Shown: positions 27,785 to 37,784, counted from the first letter of the stretch. The stretch is 64,000 bases of DNA from JACKAQ01 sp020634975 [NCBI: Calditrichia bacterium] (GCA_020634975.1 JACKAQ010000003.1:186001-250000), one strand, 5' to 3'. Program-made: numbers and translations. Notes: a model not told the origin generated them from the sequence alone.

Positions 27785-27810
27785 AAAAACCCGGACTATC
27801 GCCCGGGTTT
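27785..27810 (-). terminator. Terminator of the transaldolase gene, probably bidirectional
   Basis: AAAACCCGG at 27785-27793 pairs with CCGGGTTTT at 27802-27810 around an 8-base loop. The A-run gives a T-tract on the minus strand after the tal stop. Confidence 0.8.
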
Positions 27811-27842
27811 TCGGTTATGTTTCAAAATGTTCGCCACAACTG

Positions 27843-28976
27843 CTATTGCATTTGCACTTTTGCCGTTTCTTCGCGGATTGAATTGAGCAGGGTAACAAAC
27901 GGATCGACAAATTTTTGGATGCCTTCTTCCACCAGTTGATCGGTCACTTTTTCCAGATCGATGCCAACTTCCGCCAAATCTTCCAACGCCTGCCGCGCTT
28001 CGGTAATGCCATCTTCGATGGTATTGGCAACCAGCTCGCCATGATCGGCAAATGCTTCGATGGTTTGTTCCGGCAACGTATTCACCGTGTCCGGTCCGAT
28101 CAGCGGCTCAACATACATCACATCGCGATATTCCGGGTTTTTGGTGCTGGTGCTCGCCCACAGCGGACGCTGAACGGCTGCGCCTTTTTCCACCAGTTCC
28201 AGCCAATCGCTGCCGGAAAATATCTTTTTGAAATCCTGATAAGCCAGCTTGGCACTCGCAATGGCAACTTTGCCCATCAATTGCTGTGCTTTGTGCGATT
28301 TTTTGGCATTTTCCGCAGAATTGACAATGGTTTCCAACTGTTTGTCAACCAAAACATCTATCCGGCTGAGGAAAAAGCTGGCAACCGAACGAATTTTATT
28401 CACCGGTTTACCCGCATCAAAACGCCGTTTCAGGGCACGCAAATATGCTTTTGCCACTGCGTTGTAACTGTCTATCGCAAACAATAGCGTTACATTTACG
28501 TTGACACCATCAAACAACAACTGTTCGATTGCCGGAACGCCGGCTTCGGTGCCGGGTACTTTGATCATCAAATTCGGGCGGTTGACCGCCTGATACAGCC
28601 GGTGCCCTTCGGCGATCGTACCTTCGGTATCATTTGCCAAATGCGGCGATACTTCCAGGCTCACAAACCCATCCAGACCGTCGGATTCATCGAAAACCGG
28701 GCGCATCAGATCGCAGGCATCCTGCACGTCCTGCACCGCGAGCACTTCGTAAATTTCTTCGACGGACTTGCCCGCTGCAAACAGTTCGTGAATCTGCTCA
28801 TCATACGCATTACTGTTGGATATCGCGTTATTGAAAATCGCCGGATTTGAGGTAATTCCGCGCAACCCTTCTTTTTCAACACGGCGGCGCAGCTCGCCAT
28901 TGCGGATCATTTCCCGCGACAGGTTGTCCAGCCAATAGCTCTGGCCGTAATCTATCAATTTTTTTATTTTTTCCAT
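27843..28976 (-). CDS. tal: Transaldolase
   Basis: A 377-residue cytoplasmic transaldolase of the longer Tal2-type form. It moves a dihydroxyacetone unit between sedoheptulose 7-phosphate and glyceraldehyde 3-phosphate in the non-oxidative pentose phosphate pathway. Marks are LRGITSNPAIFNNAI near residue 40 and LMIKVPGTEAG, which holds the Schiff-base Lys near 140. FVSLEVSPHLANDTEGT and ASFFLSRIDVLVDKQLE also fit. The ATG has AAAAGGAG 8 bases upstream. The gene stands alone and has its own terminator. Nothing is odd in it. Confidence 0.95.
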   Translation of the reverse strand: MEKIKKLIDYGQSYWLDNLSREMIRNGELRRRVEKEGLRGITSNPAIFNNAISNSNAYDEQIHELFAAGKSVEEIYEVLAVQDVQDACDLMRPVFDESDGLDGFVSLEVSPHLANDTEGTIAEGHRLYQAVNRPNLMIKVPGTEAGVPAIEQLLFDGVNVNVTLLFAIDSYNAVAKAYLRALKRRFDAGKPVNKIRSVASFFLSRIDVLVDKQLETIVNSAENAKKSHKAQQLMGKVAIASAKLAYQDFKKIFSGSDWLELVEKGAAVQRPLWASTSTKNPEYRDVMYVEPLIGPDTVNTLPEQTIEAFADHGELVANTIEDGITEARQALEDLAEVGIDLEKVTDQLVEEGIQKFVDPFVTLLNSIREETAKVQMQ

Positions 28977-29150
28977 TCGTGAAGCTCCTTTTGCTAATGT
29001 TTTTCGAGATTAATCGTTTGTTCTCACAACGATTCAGTCAAAAATATACCTTTATTTACGGCAATATTTCCGCTCGTTTCAAACATAAAATAAAATTGTC
29101 GGGTTATTTGGGAGGCGTTGGAATGAATTCTCGGACGATAAAACTGCGTT

Positions 29151-29909
29151 TTAAAATCTGGCGTCGTAATCAAATGCCGGCGATTGATCGAGGTTGATAA
29201 TTCGGTGAGGGCAGGGTTTTCCGTCTTTCGCGGTGGAGGTGCCGCCATCGTATGCACGCGAAATGCCCCAACCGCCGTTCCAGATTTGCCCTTCGTGATT
29301 GTGACCAAACAGCAGCACATCAACGCGATGATCAGCCAACACTTCGCGAAATTTGTCAGTATCTTTTAATTGATGAAACATGAGCGGATGAAACGGGTGA
29401 TGGTGCAAATAAATGATTGTGGCGGCACATTTATTGACGGAATCATGATTCAACAAATCCTGTAAGCGACGCAATTGCGCCTCTCCCAGCTCGCCTTCGG
29501 CGAACAAACGATCGTACCAGTGCAATTCTTCCGCCATCGAATCGAGACCGATAAATGCCATATTTTCAATAATATCCAGCTTCGGGTACATCATTTCGGC
29601 ATCGCCAAAAAACGCTTTTTTGAATTTGGCAACGTTTGCAGAATTGCCCAACGATCCGGGTCCGTAATCGTGATTGCCTGGCACAACCAGTACGGGAAAC
29701 CCGTTTTCGGTGAGGTGATCGATGTAAAACCGGGCTTTGTCGAATTGCATCGGGTCGGAGCCATTTTCCACCAGATCGCCTGTGATGACCACAACGTAAT
29801 CCTCCGCCGGTGTTTTGTGGAACACCAACCGGGCGAGCATATCGCGAAACCGCTCTTCCAGATTTTCGTAACCTAAATGTAAATCTGATAAATGGATGAT
29901 TTTTTTCAT
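29151..29909 (-). CDS. Calcineurin-like metallophosphoesterase
   Basis: A 252-residue cytoplasmic phosphoesterase. The metal-binding motifs run in the standard order: HLSDLHLGY at residues 6-14, VITGDLVENG near 43, PGNHDYG near 80, LHHHPFHP near 170 and LFGHNHEG near 203. This set resembles CpdA-type cyclic nucleotide or other phosphodiesterases. The substrate is not readable. The gene is flanked by tal upstream of its end and the amidase gene behind it, all on the minus strand but separate. Confidence 0.9.
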   Translation of the reverse strand: MKKIIHLSDLHLGYENLEERFRDMLARLVFHKTPAEDYVVVITGDLVENGSDPMQFDKARFYIDHLTENGFPVLVVPGNHDYGPGSLGNSANVAKFKKAFFGDAEMMYPKLDIIENMAFIGLDSMAEELHWYDRLFAEGELGEAQLRRLQDLLNHDSVNKCAATIIYLHHHPFHPLMFHQLKDTDKFREVLADHRVDVLLFGHNHEGQIWNGGWGISRAYDGGTSTAKDGKPCPHRIINLDQSPAFDYDARF

Positions 29910-29991
29910 GTTACGATCGGTTTGGTTAACGGTTTCTGCAAAGGCAATTCATAAATTTCAACGCAAAAGCAATTCATGAATTGCCGCTACA

Positions 29992-32900
29992 TTATTCCTG
30001 CGACGGCGGGAAATGCCCTGGATTCAATTGATGTAACATATGTTTAAACAACAATTTACGCTCGGTGATTGAAACGGTTTCCAATGGAAATCCGAATGCA
30101 AACATCCGCGAATTATCCGAAAAAAATATCGCCGCCGGACGCCCGTTTTCAGCGTAGCGCATCACCACTTTACCGAGCGAATCCGCTGGCGCAAAGGCAT
30201 CGGGCGCTTCCACGCGATAGATTTTTTCGCTGAATTCACTGTTGAATTGCACATTGCTGATGCCGGGAAAAACTGTCGAATCGATGACGGAAACCGAGCC
30301 GTTTCGCGCGGCGTGATTGGTCACCCAGCGAATTTTTAGAACATCTTTCGCGAATGCGATATCCGGGTGTTCGCGCTCTTTCCCCTCAACCAAATCGCTG
30401 GCAAAATGCGCACCGGAAACAATCAGGCTGCCGCCATTTTGCAGAAAATCTGCAATTTTCGTGCGCAGCGATTGCGGAAACACCTCAAAGTCCGCTGGCT
30501 TCCCGGGATGCATCGCCGGCGTAGTTTTCTCCTCACCCAACAGCAAATCGACTACCGGATAATCGCGCAAACTGACCAGCGAATCCCAAATCGCTTCATC
30601 ACTTACAGACACAAATGAATAGCCCGCATCGCGGATGGCTGCGCCGTGGGCGATCGTAAAATCGTGCGTATTTCCGGCGATCATCTGGGTTTCCAGATTG
30701 CTGTGGCTGGCACCGCGTCCCGGCGATTCGTTGCTGATAAACCGCGCACCCGAGTTAAATTCGATCTGGCTGCCGACTGTGGCAATATCCCGGACATCCG
30801 GCACGCCTTCATCCCAAAAATCCGCAAACCCTTGTAAATACTGAACTTGAAAACCTGCCGGTGCAGAAATCCGGTCGAATCCGTTGACAATCAGCACCGT
30901 TGCCGGACTGTTTTCCATCCGGCAAACCGCCAAAATTTCCGATGGAAAGCTTTCGCCGCCGCTGTTCACCGCCGCAATTTTGAAGCTGTAAATTTTTCCG
31001 AACGGCAAATTCGGCAAATAAAATTCCGGTGCTTCGACCAACACGCCGTTGTCAAATCCGCCATCGCCAATGCGCCTGTAAACCAGATATTTTTCGGGCG
31101 TTGCGGTCGGCTCCAGCGGATCGGTTTGCGGTCGCCAGCTCAGCCGGACGCCATCGCCGGAAAAAGTCGCCGAAAAATGGGTGACCGGCAGCGGTTGCAC
31201 CACAAAATCCTGCCCGTTTTGGGTCGCGAGAAATTTGAGCATCGCTTTATAAATCGAGCGGCTGGCATCGAAACGGAATCGCGGATCGAGCGCAAGCTGC
31301 ATATCCGCAAAATTGTGGTGGGACAACAATTCCAGCAGCGCCGCCGGAACGTTCGGGCGAAACGCCTCGCTGTAATCTTTGTCCCAAATGCTGCGGCGTT
31401 TGAATTGCGGGTTGTAATTTTGCCAAATGTCATCGACGATCTGGGTTTGCAGCACATCGCCAAAATCGCGGCTGGCCAGTCGCGAAACGCCATCCGGGAA
31501 CAAATCGGTGGAATCTGCGCCCTCCACACCAACAATCATCAGCGTGCCAATGGTGCTGCTATCGCCCGTACTGCCCGCGTCCGTGTGGAATGCCAGCGAT
31601 ACATCAATCGGGATGTTCAACCCATTTGCCATGCGATTTTTGTTCGGTCCAAACGGCGCTCCGCGCAGATAATTCACCCACTCTCCCCTGCTCCGGTAAT
31701 CGTCCACGTAATCATTTTGCCAATCTTCGGTGAGGTTGTAAACCAACGTATCCGGCATGCCCATAGTTTGCAGATAATAGCGCGACCCTTCCATATATCG
31801 CGGGCGCCCGCTGGTTTTCCCGTTGCGGGAAACGATGCCAATCCCGCCGCCGAAACGCAGCGCATCCGCCGTAATAACGCCATTTGACGACTCACTTTCG
31901 TTGCTCAAAGTTACGGATCCGGCATCCGGATTGATGCCTTTTTCAAACGGAAACGTGCCGAGATAAATCCAGGTGCCGCCGCCAATTTGCTGATTCACAG
32001 AAAATTCCGTCGCGCCGCCGCGATGATTCACGGTGTATTTTGCATCCGCCACACTGTTGGGCAACGAGCGATAACTGACATAAACCGCGTATTCGCCGGA
32101 TTCCGGGATTTCCGGCACCCAGAGCACCGTCGCTGTTTCGGTTGGGCTGGCGGGAAATTGCCAATGGCTGCCCTGCCGGAACGGGTTTTCGCGATCCGAA
32201 TACGGCAGCTCGCCGATAGCAAATCCGGGCTGCGCAGTCGTCGCTTTCAACACGGTATCGCCGGTGGCGAAAATCATCTGACCACTCCCCTCACCCGCCA
32301 CGTCAACAATTACTTCGTTGCGCTGCAAATCGCGTTCGCGCGGCATGAATACATTCGCTCCGGCATTTTCCAGCATCGGCAGCAGATACGGCTGCACAAA
32401 CGATGTCGGTAACAAATCCTCGACAATCTGATACACCCGCGCACGCTGCCATTTCCAGCGATCTTCCGCCGCATCGAAATACCAGCCGTGACTGCCCCAC
32501 ACCGCAATGTGCCGGTTTTGCAGCCCGTTTTCGATTGCAAACGGCTTGCTGAGATTGCGAACAACCGGCGGCTGCTCCGGCAGCGATTTTGGCAATCGCG
32601 TCACATCCGGCGGCAATTGCTCGCGATAAAAATTGGGGATCAGTTGTTCAATGGTATATTTTTCGGCGAAAAGATTCAGCGAGAAATCAGCGAATTTTTT
32701 ACCCAATCGCGCCTGCAATGTTTGGCGCATCCGCGCCACATTTTCCTCGCGAAACGGGATGAAACCGAATTCTTTGTTGAACACGATGTCAATTTTTTTG
32801 GCGCTTTCGTCGAAGCGAATCGTATCGATTTTCGCGATGCGACTAACTTCAAACGGGAATTTACCGTCGATGCCATCGCGCAGAAACTGATGCGTCGCCA

Positions 32901-33132
32901 GATACACCCGCTGTGTTTCACTGTTCAACGCGGCAATTTCATACGGGAATTTTTCAGGAATTTTCACACCGGCGCATCCGGCGAAAATGCTGATTGCAGC
33001 AATTGTTGCAAAGAGTTTTGAGTTTATGAAAAGTGTTGCGGGTTTATTTTTACCCCCCTTTGTCCCCCCTTTGTAAGGGGGGAAAGAAGAAAGTCTCCCC
33101 TTATCAAGGGGAGATTTAGAGGGTTTTAGCAT
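29992..33132 (-). CDS. N-acetylmuramoyl-L-alanine amidase-like lipoprotein with golvesin-type insert and FnIII domain
   Basis: A 1046-residue protein probably exported as a lipoprotein (Cys 53 in IFAGC). The zinc amidase is split: H215 in GSHGW and E238 lie before an insert, H516 in LAFHTDAGS and E601 in PAALLELLSHHN after it. The insert at about 270-430 is beta-rich with YAVYVSYRSLPNSVADAKY and looks like a golvesin/xanthan-lyase carbohydrate-binding domain. A fibronectin type III domain follows (about 650-735), then an alpha/beta domain. It would cleave peptide from glycan in peptidoglycan. The only usable start, ATG 33132, lies beside palindromic repeats, so the first 30 residues are repeat-encoded and precede the hydrophobic signal. 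Annotation as xanthan lyase in related proteins is likely misleading. Confidence 0.8.
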   Translation of the reverse strand: MLKPSKSPLDKGRLSSFPPYKGGTKGGKNKPATLFINSKLFATIAAISIFAGCAGVKIPEKFPYEIAALNSETQRVYLATHQFLRDGIDGKFPFEVSRIAKIDTIRFDESAKKIDIVFNKEFGFIPFREENVARMRQTLQARLGKKFADFSLNLFAEKYTIEQLIPNFYREQLPPDVTRLPKSLPEQPPVVRNLSKPFAIENGLQNRHIAVWGSHGWYFDAAEDRWKWQRARVYQIVEDLLPTSFVQPYLLPMLENAGANVFMPRERDLQRNEVIVDVAGEGSGQMIFATGDTVLKATTAQPGFAIGELPYSDRENPFRQGSHWQFPASPTETATVLWVPEIPESGEYAVYVSYRSLPNSVADAKYTVNHRGGATEFSVNQQIGGGTWIYLGTFPFEKGINPDAGSVTLSNESESSNGVITADALRFGGGIGIVSRNGKTSGRPRYMEGSRYYLQTMGMPDTLVYNLTEDWQNDYVDDYRSRGEWVNYLRGAPFGPNKNRMANGLNIPIDVSLAFHTDAGSTGDSSTIGTLMIVGVEGADSTDLFPDGVSRLASRDFGDVLQTQIVDDIWQNYNPQFKRRSIWDKDYSEAFRPNVPAALLELLSHHNFADMQLALDPRFRFDASRSIYKAMLKFLATQNGQDFVVQPLPVTHFSATFSGDGVRLSWRPQTDPLEPTATPEKYLVYRRIGDGGFDNGVLVEAPEFYLPNLPFGKIYSFKIAAVNSGGESFPSEILAVCRMENSPATVLIVNGFDRISAPAGFQVQYLQGFADFWDEGVPDVRDIATVGSQIEFNSGARFISNESPGRGASHSNLETQMIAGNTHDFTIAHGAAIRDAGYSFVSVSDEAIWDSLVSLRDYPVVDLLLGEEKTTPAMHPGKPADFEVFPQSLRTKIADFLQNGGSLIVSGAHFASDLVEGKEREHPDIAFAKDVLKIRWVTNHAARNGSVSVIDSTVFPGISNVQFNSEFSEKIYRVEAPDAFAPADSLGKVVMRYAENGRPAAIFFSDNSRMFAFGFPLETVSITERKLLFKHMLHQLNPGHFPPSQE
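33049..33123. repeat. Two palindromic repeats overlapping the amidase N-terminal codons
   Basis: CCCCCCTT (33064-33071) and AAGGGGGG (33075-33082) form one hairpin; TCTCCCCTT (33094-33102) and AAGGGGAGA (33106-33114) form another. CCCCCCTTTGT is also directly repeated at 33053-33074. The unit resembles intergenic repeats of many bacteria, yet it is read as coding sequence here. Confidence 0.75.
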
Positions 33133-33256
33133 TCCAGAACCATTTCACAAAACACTCAATTTGATTGGTCAATTTGTAATTTTTCAACTTGATAAACTTC
33201 TATTTTTATTGAACATAAACTAAAAAGAACAACAGGTCGTTGAGATAAAAACTAAG

Positions 33257-33296
33257 ATTCCTGCATTCGCAGGAATGACAACGCTTTCATAGAAAC
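33257..33296. repeat. Palindromic repeat with GCAGGAATGACA core
   Basis: ATTCCTGC (33257-33264) and GCAGGAAT (33269-33276) pair perfectly around ATTC. GACAACGCTTTCATAGAAA follows. Both parts recur at 27715-27766. Confidence 0.55.
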
Positions 33297-33318
33297 AATT
33301 TATACAAACAGCGTTTTT

Positions 33319-34245
33319 CTACTCTTTCAATTTCCGCGATTCGGGGTTCGGCTGCCAATCGCTATCCGGCTCGAAGGTTTCCCACAGCATCCGCGAAACG
33401 CTGCGAATCAGCGCATAGCCTTCGTTATCATAATCCCAGCTTTGGTCCTGCTGATTTTTGGTGATCACACAAAATACGTAATCGCCGTGCGGCGCGTTTA
33501 CCAAAACCACTTCCGAACGTGAGGCATCAACCGCACCCTGTTTGGACGCCGCCTGCACATACGGCGGAATTTGCGACAACGCCTCGCCATTCCAATAAAT
33601 GCGCGTCAGTGCCCGATACATTTCTTCGCTGGCAGCTTTGGAAACGGCTTTGCCTTCACGAATCTGCACCAATAAACTTGCCATTTCCCGGGGCGTGGTT
33701 TGTCCCCAACCGTAAACTTCCCAGTTCGGGCGACGCCCTTCGGTGCGGGAATTCACCCGGGTTTTGCTGTATCCGTGCGCATCCAGCCATTCGTTAATCG
33801 CTTCGCCGGTCGCCAGTTTTTGCAACCACAAACTGGCGTGATTGTCGCTGTAAGTGATCATCAGCGAAACAATCGCGTCCAGCGCCAGCTTTTGCCCGTC
33901 GCGAAACGACCACAACACTTGCCCGTCATACGGATATTTGATGGAATCCGCGTAATACGCCAGTTCAGATTTGTAATTCAACTCCCCTTTGTCCAGTTTG
34001 TCAAAAATCTTAAGCAAAATGGGCACTTTGATCATACTGGCGGTGGGAAACAACGTATCTGCATTAATTTCAATGGTTTCGCCTGTTTTCAGATGGCGAA
34101 CGTAAATGCCCACGTCACCGTGAAAATTTTTTGCCAGCACTTCCAGCTTGCTTTTCAAATCGCTGTTTTTTGATCCCTGATTGGGAATCACACCCGCAAT
34201 CAACACTGCGAGCAGGCAAAGCGGTATCAGCCATTTTAACTTCAT
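33319..34245 (-). CDS. Class A beta-lactamase-like serine hydrolase
   Basis: A 308-residue protein with an N-terminal signal or anchor (residues 5-20). The class A fold motifs are present: S70-M-I-K73, S133-D-N135, a Glu at 169 in the omega-loop region, and K235-Q-G, where KTG is usual. It may hydrolyse beta-lactams or be a related D,D-peptidase-like cell-wall hydrolase; the catalytic set supports an active serine enzyme. GGAGAT lies just before the ATG. It sits between the peptidoglycan amidase and an M1 peptidase in a region rich in wall-recycling genes. Resistance activity cannot be inferred from sequence. Confidence 0.85.
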   Translation of the reverse strand: MKLKWLIPLCLLAVLIAGVIPNQGSKNSDLKSKLEVLAKNFHGDVGIYVRHLKTGETIEINADTLFPTASMIKVPILLKIFDKLDKGELNYKSELAYYADSIKYPYDGQVLWSFRDGQKLALDAIVSLMITYSDNHASLWLQKLATGEAINEWLDAHGYSKTRVNSRTEGRRPNWEVYGWGQTTPREMASLLVQIREGKAVSKAASEEMYRALTRIYWNGEALSQIPPYVQAASKQGAVDASRSEVVLVNAPHGDYVFCVITKNQQDQSWDYDNEGYALIRSVSRMLWETFEPDSDWQPNPESRKLKE

Positions 34246-34469
34246 TTTATCTCCACATTAGTCTGGTTGAACGTCGATTTCCGGCGGCGGCGAGCAACAG
34301 GTTTGCCGGTTTTATTCTGACGATTTTTCGCAAAAATACCGTTTATTTGCAAAACAATCAAGCCACTTTGCACCCAAAATCAATACAAAAGCGGTATTTG
34401 ATTGATCGGCAGCCGCAGCGCATCGTATATTTCCGGGGAAAATCGGGCAAAACTTACGGCTGAACGCAG

Positions 34470-36518
34470 ATGAAATTTTCGCAAAAATCCGGTCACAAAC
34501 CTATCGATTTGATGAATCCCCTCAAATTAACTGCGTCGAATGTTGGCTTTTTGATCTCTATCGCCATGTTTTTTTGCAGCGCTGCAATTGCGCAAGTTAC
34601 CGTTCACGGCGATAAATCGCTACCGCACGATCTCGAATTACGCAAATATTTCCCCCAAAAAATTAACCATTTGGCACAGCCTTACGATGTCACATTTTAT
34701 CATTTAAAATTGGATGTTCGTCCGGATGTGCAGCAAATTGCCGGATCGGTACAAATCGACGGATTTAGCCAAGCAGCCAATTTGCGTGATTTAGCGATTG
34801 ATTTATACGACAACATGATTGTCGATTCAGTAACGGCAAACGGTGTGTCGCTCCAATTTTCGCGAGTGGTTCAGCAGATGGTTGTGCAATTGCCGCAGGC
34901 GTTGTCCGCCGGAGAACGATTTTCGATCACCGTGCATTATCGCGGCAATCCGCAGCGCATCGGTTTCGGCTCGTTCAACTGGACGGAATCGAACGGAACG
35001 CCGCGCATCTGGACACTCAGCGAACCGTATGGTGCGCCAACCTGGTGGCCGTGTAAAGATGATCCGGCGGACAAAGCCGATTCTGTTTTTCTGGACATCA
35101 CCGTTCCGGAAAATCTGGTGGCAGCGTCCAACGGATCGCTGGTTCGCGCGGACATTGCACCAAATCAAAGAAAAACATGGGTTTGGAAAACGCGATACCC
35201 GATCAGTACATATCTGGTTGTGCTGGCAATTGCCGATTATACGCGGTATTCGGACACCTATTTTTCCGGCGGCGCGGAAATGCCCGTCGAATATTTTGTC
35301 TATCCCGAATTGCTGGACGCGGCGCAAATTGATTTTGCACCCACGATTGACATGCTCAGCGCGTTTTCCGCGCTGTTTGGCGAATACCCGTTTTTCAGCG
35401 AAAAATACGGGATGGCGTCGGTGACCAGCGGCGCATCGATGGAGCACCAGACGCTCACCACGCTGGCGGCGCGACACATCAACGGCGCGCACACCGGCGA
35501 ATGGGCAATTGCTCATGAGCTGGCACACCACTGGTTCGGCGATTTGATCACGCTAAAAAATTGGCCGGATATTTGGCTGCACGAAGGTTTCGCCAGCTAT
35601 TGCGAAGCGCTTTGGGAAGAATCCGCACGCGGCGATTCCGCGTATGTTTCAGCAATGCGAAACATGGATCCGGGATCGTTCAGCGGAACGGTAGTGGTAA
35701 CCGACACCGTCAACCTGCCGGTAATGTTCAGCGCAACGGTATATCGAAAAGGCGCGTGGGTGCTGCACATGCTGCGTGGTGTGCTCGGCGATGCCGTTTT
35801 TTTCGATGCGCTCAACGCTTTCGCCACCGATCCGCGCTGGCAATTCGGCAACGCAACCACCCTCGATTTTGTGCGAACCTGCGAACAAATCAGCGGAAAA
35901 GATCTGACCTGGTTTTTTGAACAATGGCTGTTTCGGGTGGGGCGACCGGTTTACGATTACCATTGGGACGTTTCCGGCGATGCTGCGCCCTATCAAACAA
36001 CGCTGCGCATCGACCAAATGAATTCGCAGCCGTACGAGAATAATCTGCCCTATAGGATGCCGCTGCAAGTGCGGCTTTCAGCCGGAAATGAAACGCAAAC
36101 CGTGACAATTTGGGACAGTTTGCCGGAACAACAATTTGTGTTTGAAACGGATTTTTCACCTGCGAATCTGGAAATTGATCCTGATAATTGGGTGCTCAAA
36201 CGCCTGATTTTCAATGGCGGGAATATTTCCAGCATTCCGCGTGGCTTCGAAATTGCCCAAAATTTCCCGAATCCATTTAACGGTACAACGATCATTCGAT
36301 ATGGCATTTTGCGCCGAACTGCCGTCACCGTCACGATTTTCAATGTGCGCGGGCAGCAGGTTTTCGCACAAAGCTTGCCGCCACAAGTGGTTGGATTTTA
36401 TGATTTTATCTGGGATGGAAAGGACAACAACGGTCGCGATTTACCGTCAGGAATTTATTATTACCAATTTAGCGACGGGAATAGTTCCGCCGCTAAAAAG
36501 TTGGTTTTGGTTCGGTAA
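34470..36518 (+). CDS. Secreted M1-family zinc aminopeptidase with C-terminal sorting domain
   Basis: A 682-residue secreted metallopeptidase. A signal sequence ends near AIAQ (residue 41); the ATG at 34512 is an equally possible start. The M1 catalytic site is HELAHH at 349-354 with the third zinc ligand Glu 372 in LHEGFAS. The substrate N-terminus motif is GASMEH, where GxMEN is usual. The last 85 residues carry FEIAQNFPNPFNGTTIIRY and end in YYYQFSDGNSSAAKKLVLVR-like strands, a type IX secretion or FlgD-like sorting domain. It should work outside the cell or on its surface and release N-terminal amino acids. It converges on the NamZ gene with only 15 bp between them. Confidence 0.92.
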   Translation: MKFSQKSGHKPIDLMNPLKLTASNVGFLISIAMFFCSAAIAQVTVHGDKSLPHDLELRKYFPQKINHLAQPYDVTFYHLKLDVRPDVQQIAGSVQIDGFSQAANLRDLAIDLYDNMIVDSVTANGVSLQFSRVVQQMVVQLPQALSAGERFSITVHYRGNPQRIGFGSFNWTESNGTPRIWTLSEPYGAPTWWPCKDDPADKADSVFLDITVPENLVAASNGSLVRADIAPNQRKTWVWKTRYPISTYLVVLAIADYTRYSDTYFSGGAEMPVEYFVYPELLDAAQIDFAPTIDMLSAFSALFGEYPFFSEKYGMASVTSGASMEHQTLTTLAARHINGAHTGEWAIAHELAHHWFGDLITLKNWPDIWLHEGFASYCEALWEESARGDSAYVSAMRNMDPGSFSGTVVVTDTVNLPVMFSATVYRKGAWVLHMLRGVLGDAVFFDALNAFATDPRWQFGNATTLDFVRTCEQISGKDLTWFFEQWLFRVGRPVYDYHWDVSGDAAPYQTTLRIDQMNSQPYENNLPYRMPLQVRLSAGNETQTVTIWDSLPEQQFVFETDFSPANLEIDPDNWVLKRLIFNGGNISSIPRGFEIAQNFPNPFNGTTIIRYGILRRTAVTVTIFNVRGQQVFAQSLPPQVVGFYDFIWDGKDNNGRDLPSGIYYYQFSDGNSSAAKKLVLVR

Positions 36519-36533
36519 TTCAAAAACAGAAAC

Positions 36534-37784
36534 TTACTCGTAAATCAAATATTTTTGGCGAACCACCAGAAAATTTTCCAGATCATCCTGCCAGCTATCG
36601 ATCAGTTTATTCATATCTTCGCCATTTTGGATGGCCAGCCGGATCTTGTCAGTGCCGCAAAGCCGGTCAAAATGCGCCACACGAAATTCCAGGCTATCCG
36701 AATAAAGCTGGTAAATGGCGTTAATAATGTGAATCCCCGTTCGGTACGGCTGGAACGCGTTCCGGTCGGTCACGTTCAACCGAACCGCGCCGCATTCGCG
36801 ATCCCGCAATTTGGGATTGGTTGCAGCGCCGGGAATCGGGATCGGCGTAAATGTTGTATCTACGAAAGTTACGCCGCGTAATTTGAGTGCATTCAACTTG
36901 TCAGCCAATTCTTTTCCGTTCACCCACGGTGCACCGATATGTTCAAACGGCGTCGGTGTGCCGCGTCCTTCGGAAAAATTGGTGCCTTCGATCAAACAGG
37001 TGCCGGGATAAGTGGTTTCCGCCAACAGCGACGGCATGTTCGGCGATGGCTTGATAAACCGCTGCCCCGTTTCATCGAACCACATGTTGCGTTTCCAGTT
37101 TTTCATTGGAATAATGGTCAAATCCGCATACAGCCCATCGCCCAGCCAGCCTTCGCCGTTGAACATTTTTGCCAATTCGCCAACCGTCATGCCGTGGCGA
37201 ACGGGCATCGGGAATCGCCCGACAAATGTGGCAAATGCCGTATCCAGAATATTACCTTCCACCAATGAACCGGTGATCGGATTGGGGCGATCGAGCACCA
37301 CAAACGGTTTTCCAAATTCTGCGGCGGCTTCCATCGCGTACGCCATTGTGTAAATGTAGGTGTAATATCGCGCACCGATATCCTGAATATCAAAAACGAG
37401 CACATCCACATTTTCCATCATTTCTGCGGTAGGTTTGCGGGTTTGCCCGTAAAGGCTGTAAATAGGAACATCGTTGAGCGGATCGGATTTGGTGTAAATC
37501 GGCGCACCGTCTTCCGCCTGTCCGCGAATGCCGTGTTCCGGACCGAACATTGCGGTTACGGTTACATCCGGTAAGTTATTGATAATATCGAAGATATACG
37601 CATTATTTGCATCGTATGCGGTGTGGTTGGTGACGATGCCAACACGTTTTCCGGCGAACAGCTCGGTAAATTCCGCAACGCGATCGAGTCCGGTTTGCAC
37701 GGTTTGGGTTGCCGCCGGTTGCTGTTTTTCGCAACCAAAAATCAGCGCCAATGCGAAAACGGAAATCCAACAAAATCGCAACAT
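36534..37784 (-). CDS. namZ: Exo-beta-N-acetylmuramidase-like lipoprotein (NamZ/DUF1343)
   Basis: A 416-residue lipoprotein of the DUF1343 family; the studied member NamZ removes N-acetylmuramic acid from the non-reducing end of glycan fragments (GH171). The start ATG ending at 37784 has GGAAGG upstream. The signal peptide ends at LIFGC. Family-like segments are GKRVGIVTNHTAY, FGPEHGIRGQAEDG, VLVFDIQDIGARYYTYIYTM, VLDRPNPITG and EGTNFSEGRGTPTPFEHIGAPW. It is divergent from an amino-sugar kinase and dipeptide epimerase gene pair, which makes a peptidoglycan recycling role likely. The symbol is given by family resemblance; specificity is not tested. Confidence 0.88.
   Translation of the reverse strand: MLRFCWISVFALALIFGCEKQQPAATQTVQTGLDRVAEFTELFAGKRVGIVTNHTAYDANNAYIFDIINNLPDVTVTAMFGPEHGIRGQAEDGAPIYTKSDPLNDVPIYSLYGQTRKPTAEMMENVDVLVFDIQDIGARYYTYIYTMAYAMEAAAEFGKPFVVLDRPNPITGSLVEGNILDTAFATFVGRFPMPVRHGMTVGELAKMFNGEGWLGDGLYADLTIIPMKNWKRNMWFDETGQRFIKPSPNMPSLLAETTYPGTCLIEGTNFSEGRGTPTPFEHIGAPWVNGKELADKLNALKLRGVTFVDTTFTPIPIPGAATNPKLRDRECGAVRLNVTDRNAFQPYRTGIHIINAIYQLYSDSLEFRVAHFDRLCGTDKIRLAIQNGEDMNKLIDSWQDDLENFLVVRQKYLIYE

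Noticed and set aside
30847-31887. 346-codon plus-strand open frame within the amidase gene
   Set aside because: Antisense to a protein with conserved zinc ligands; composition is typical of a shadow frame.
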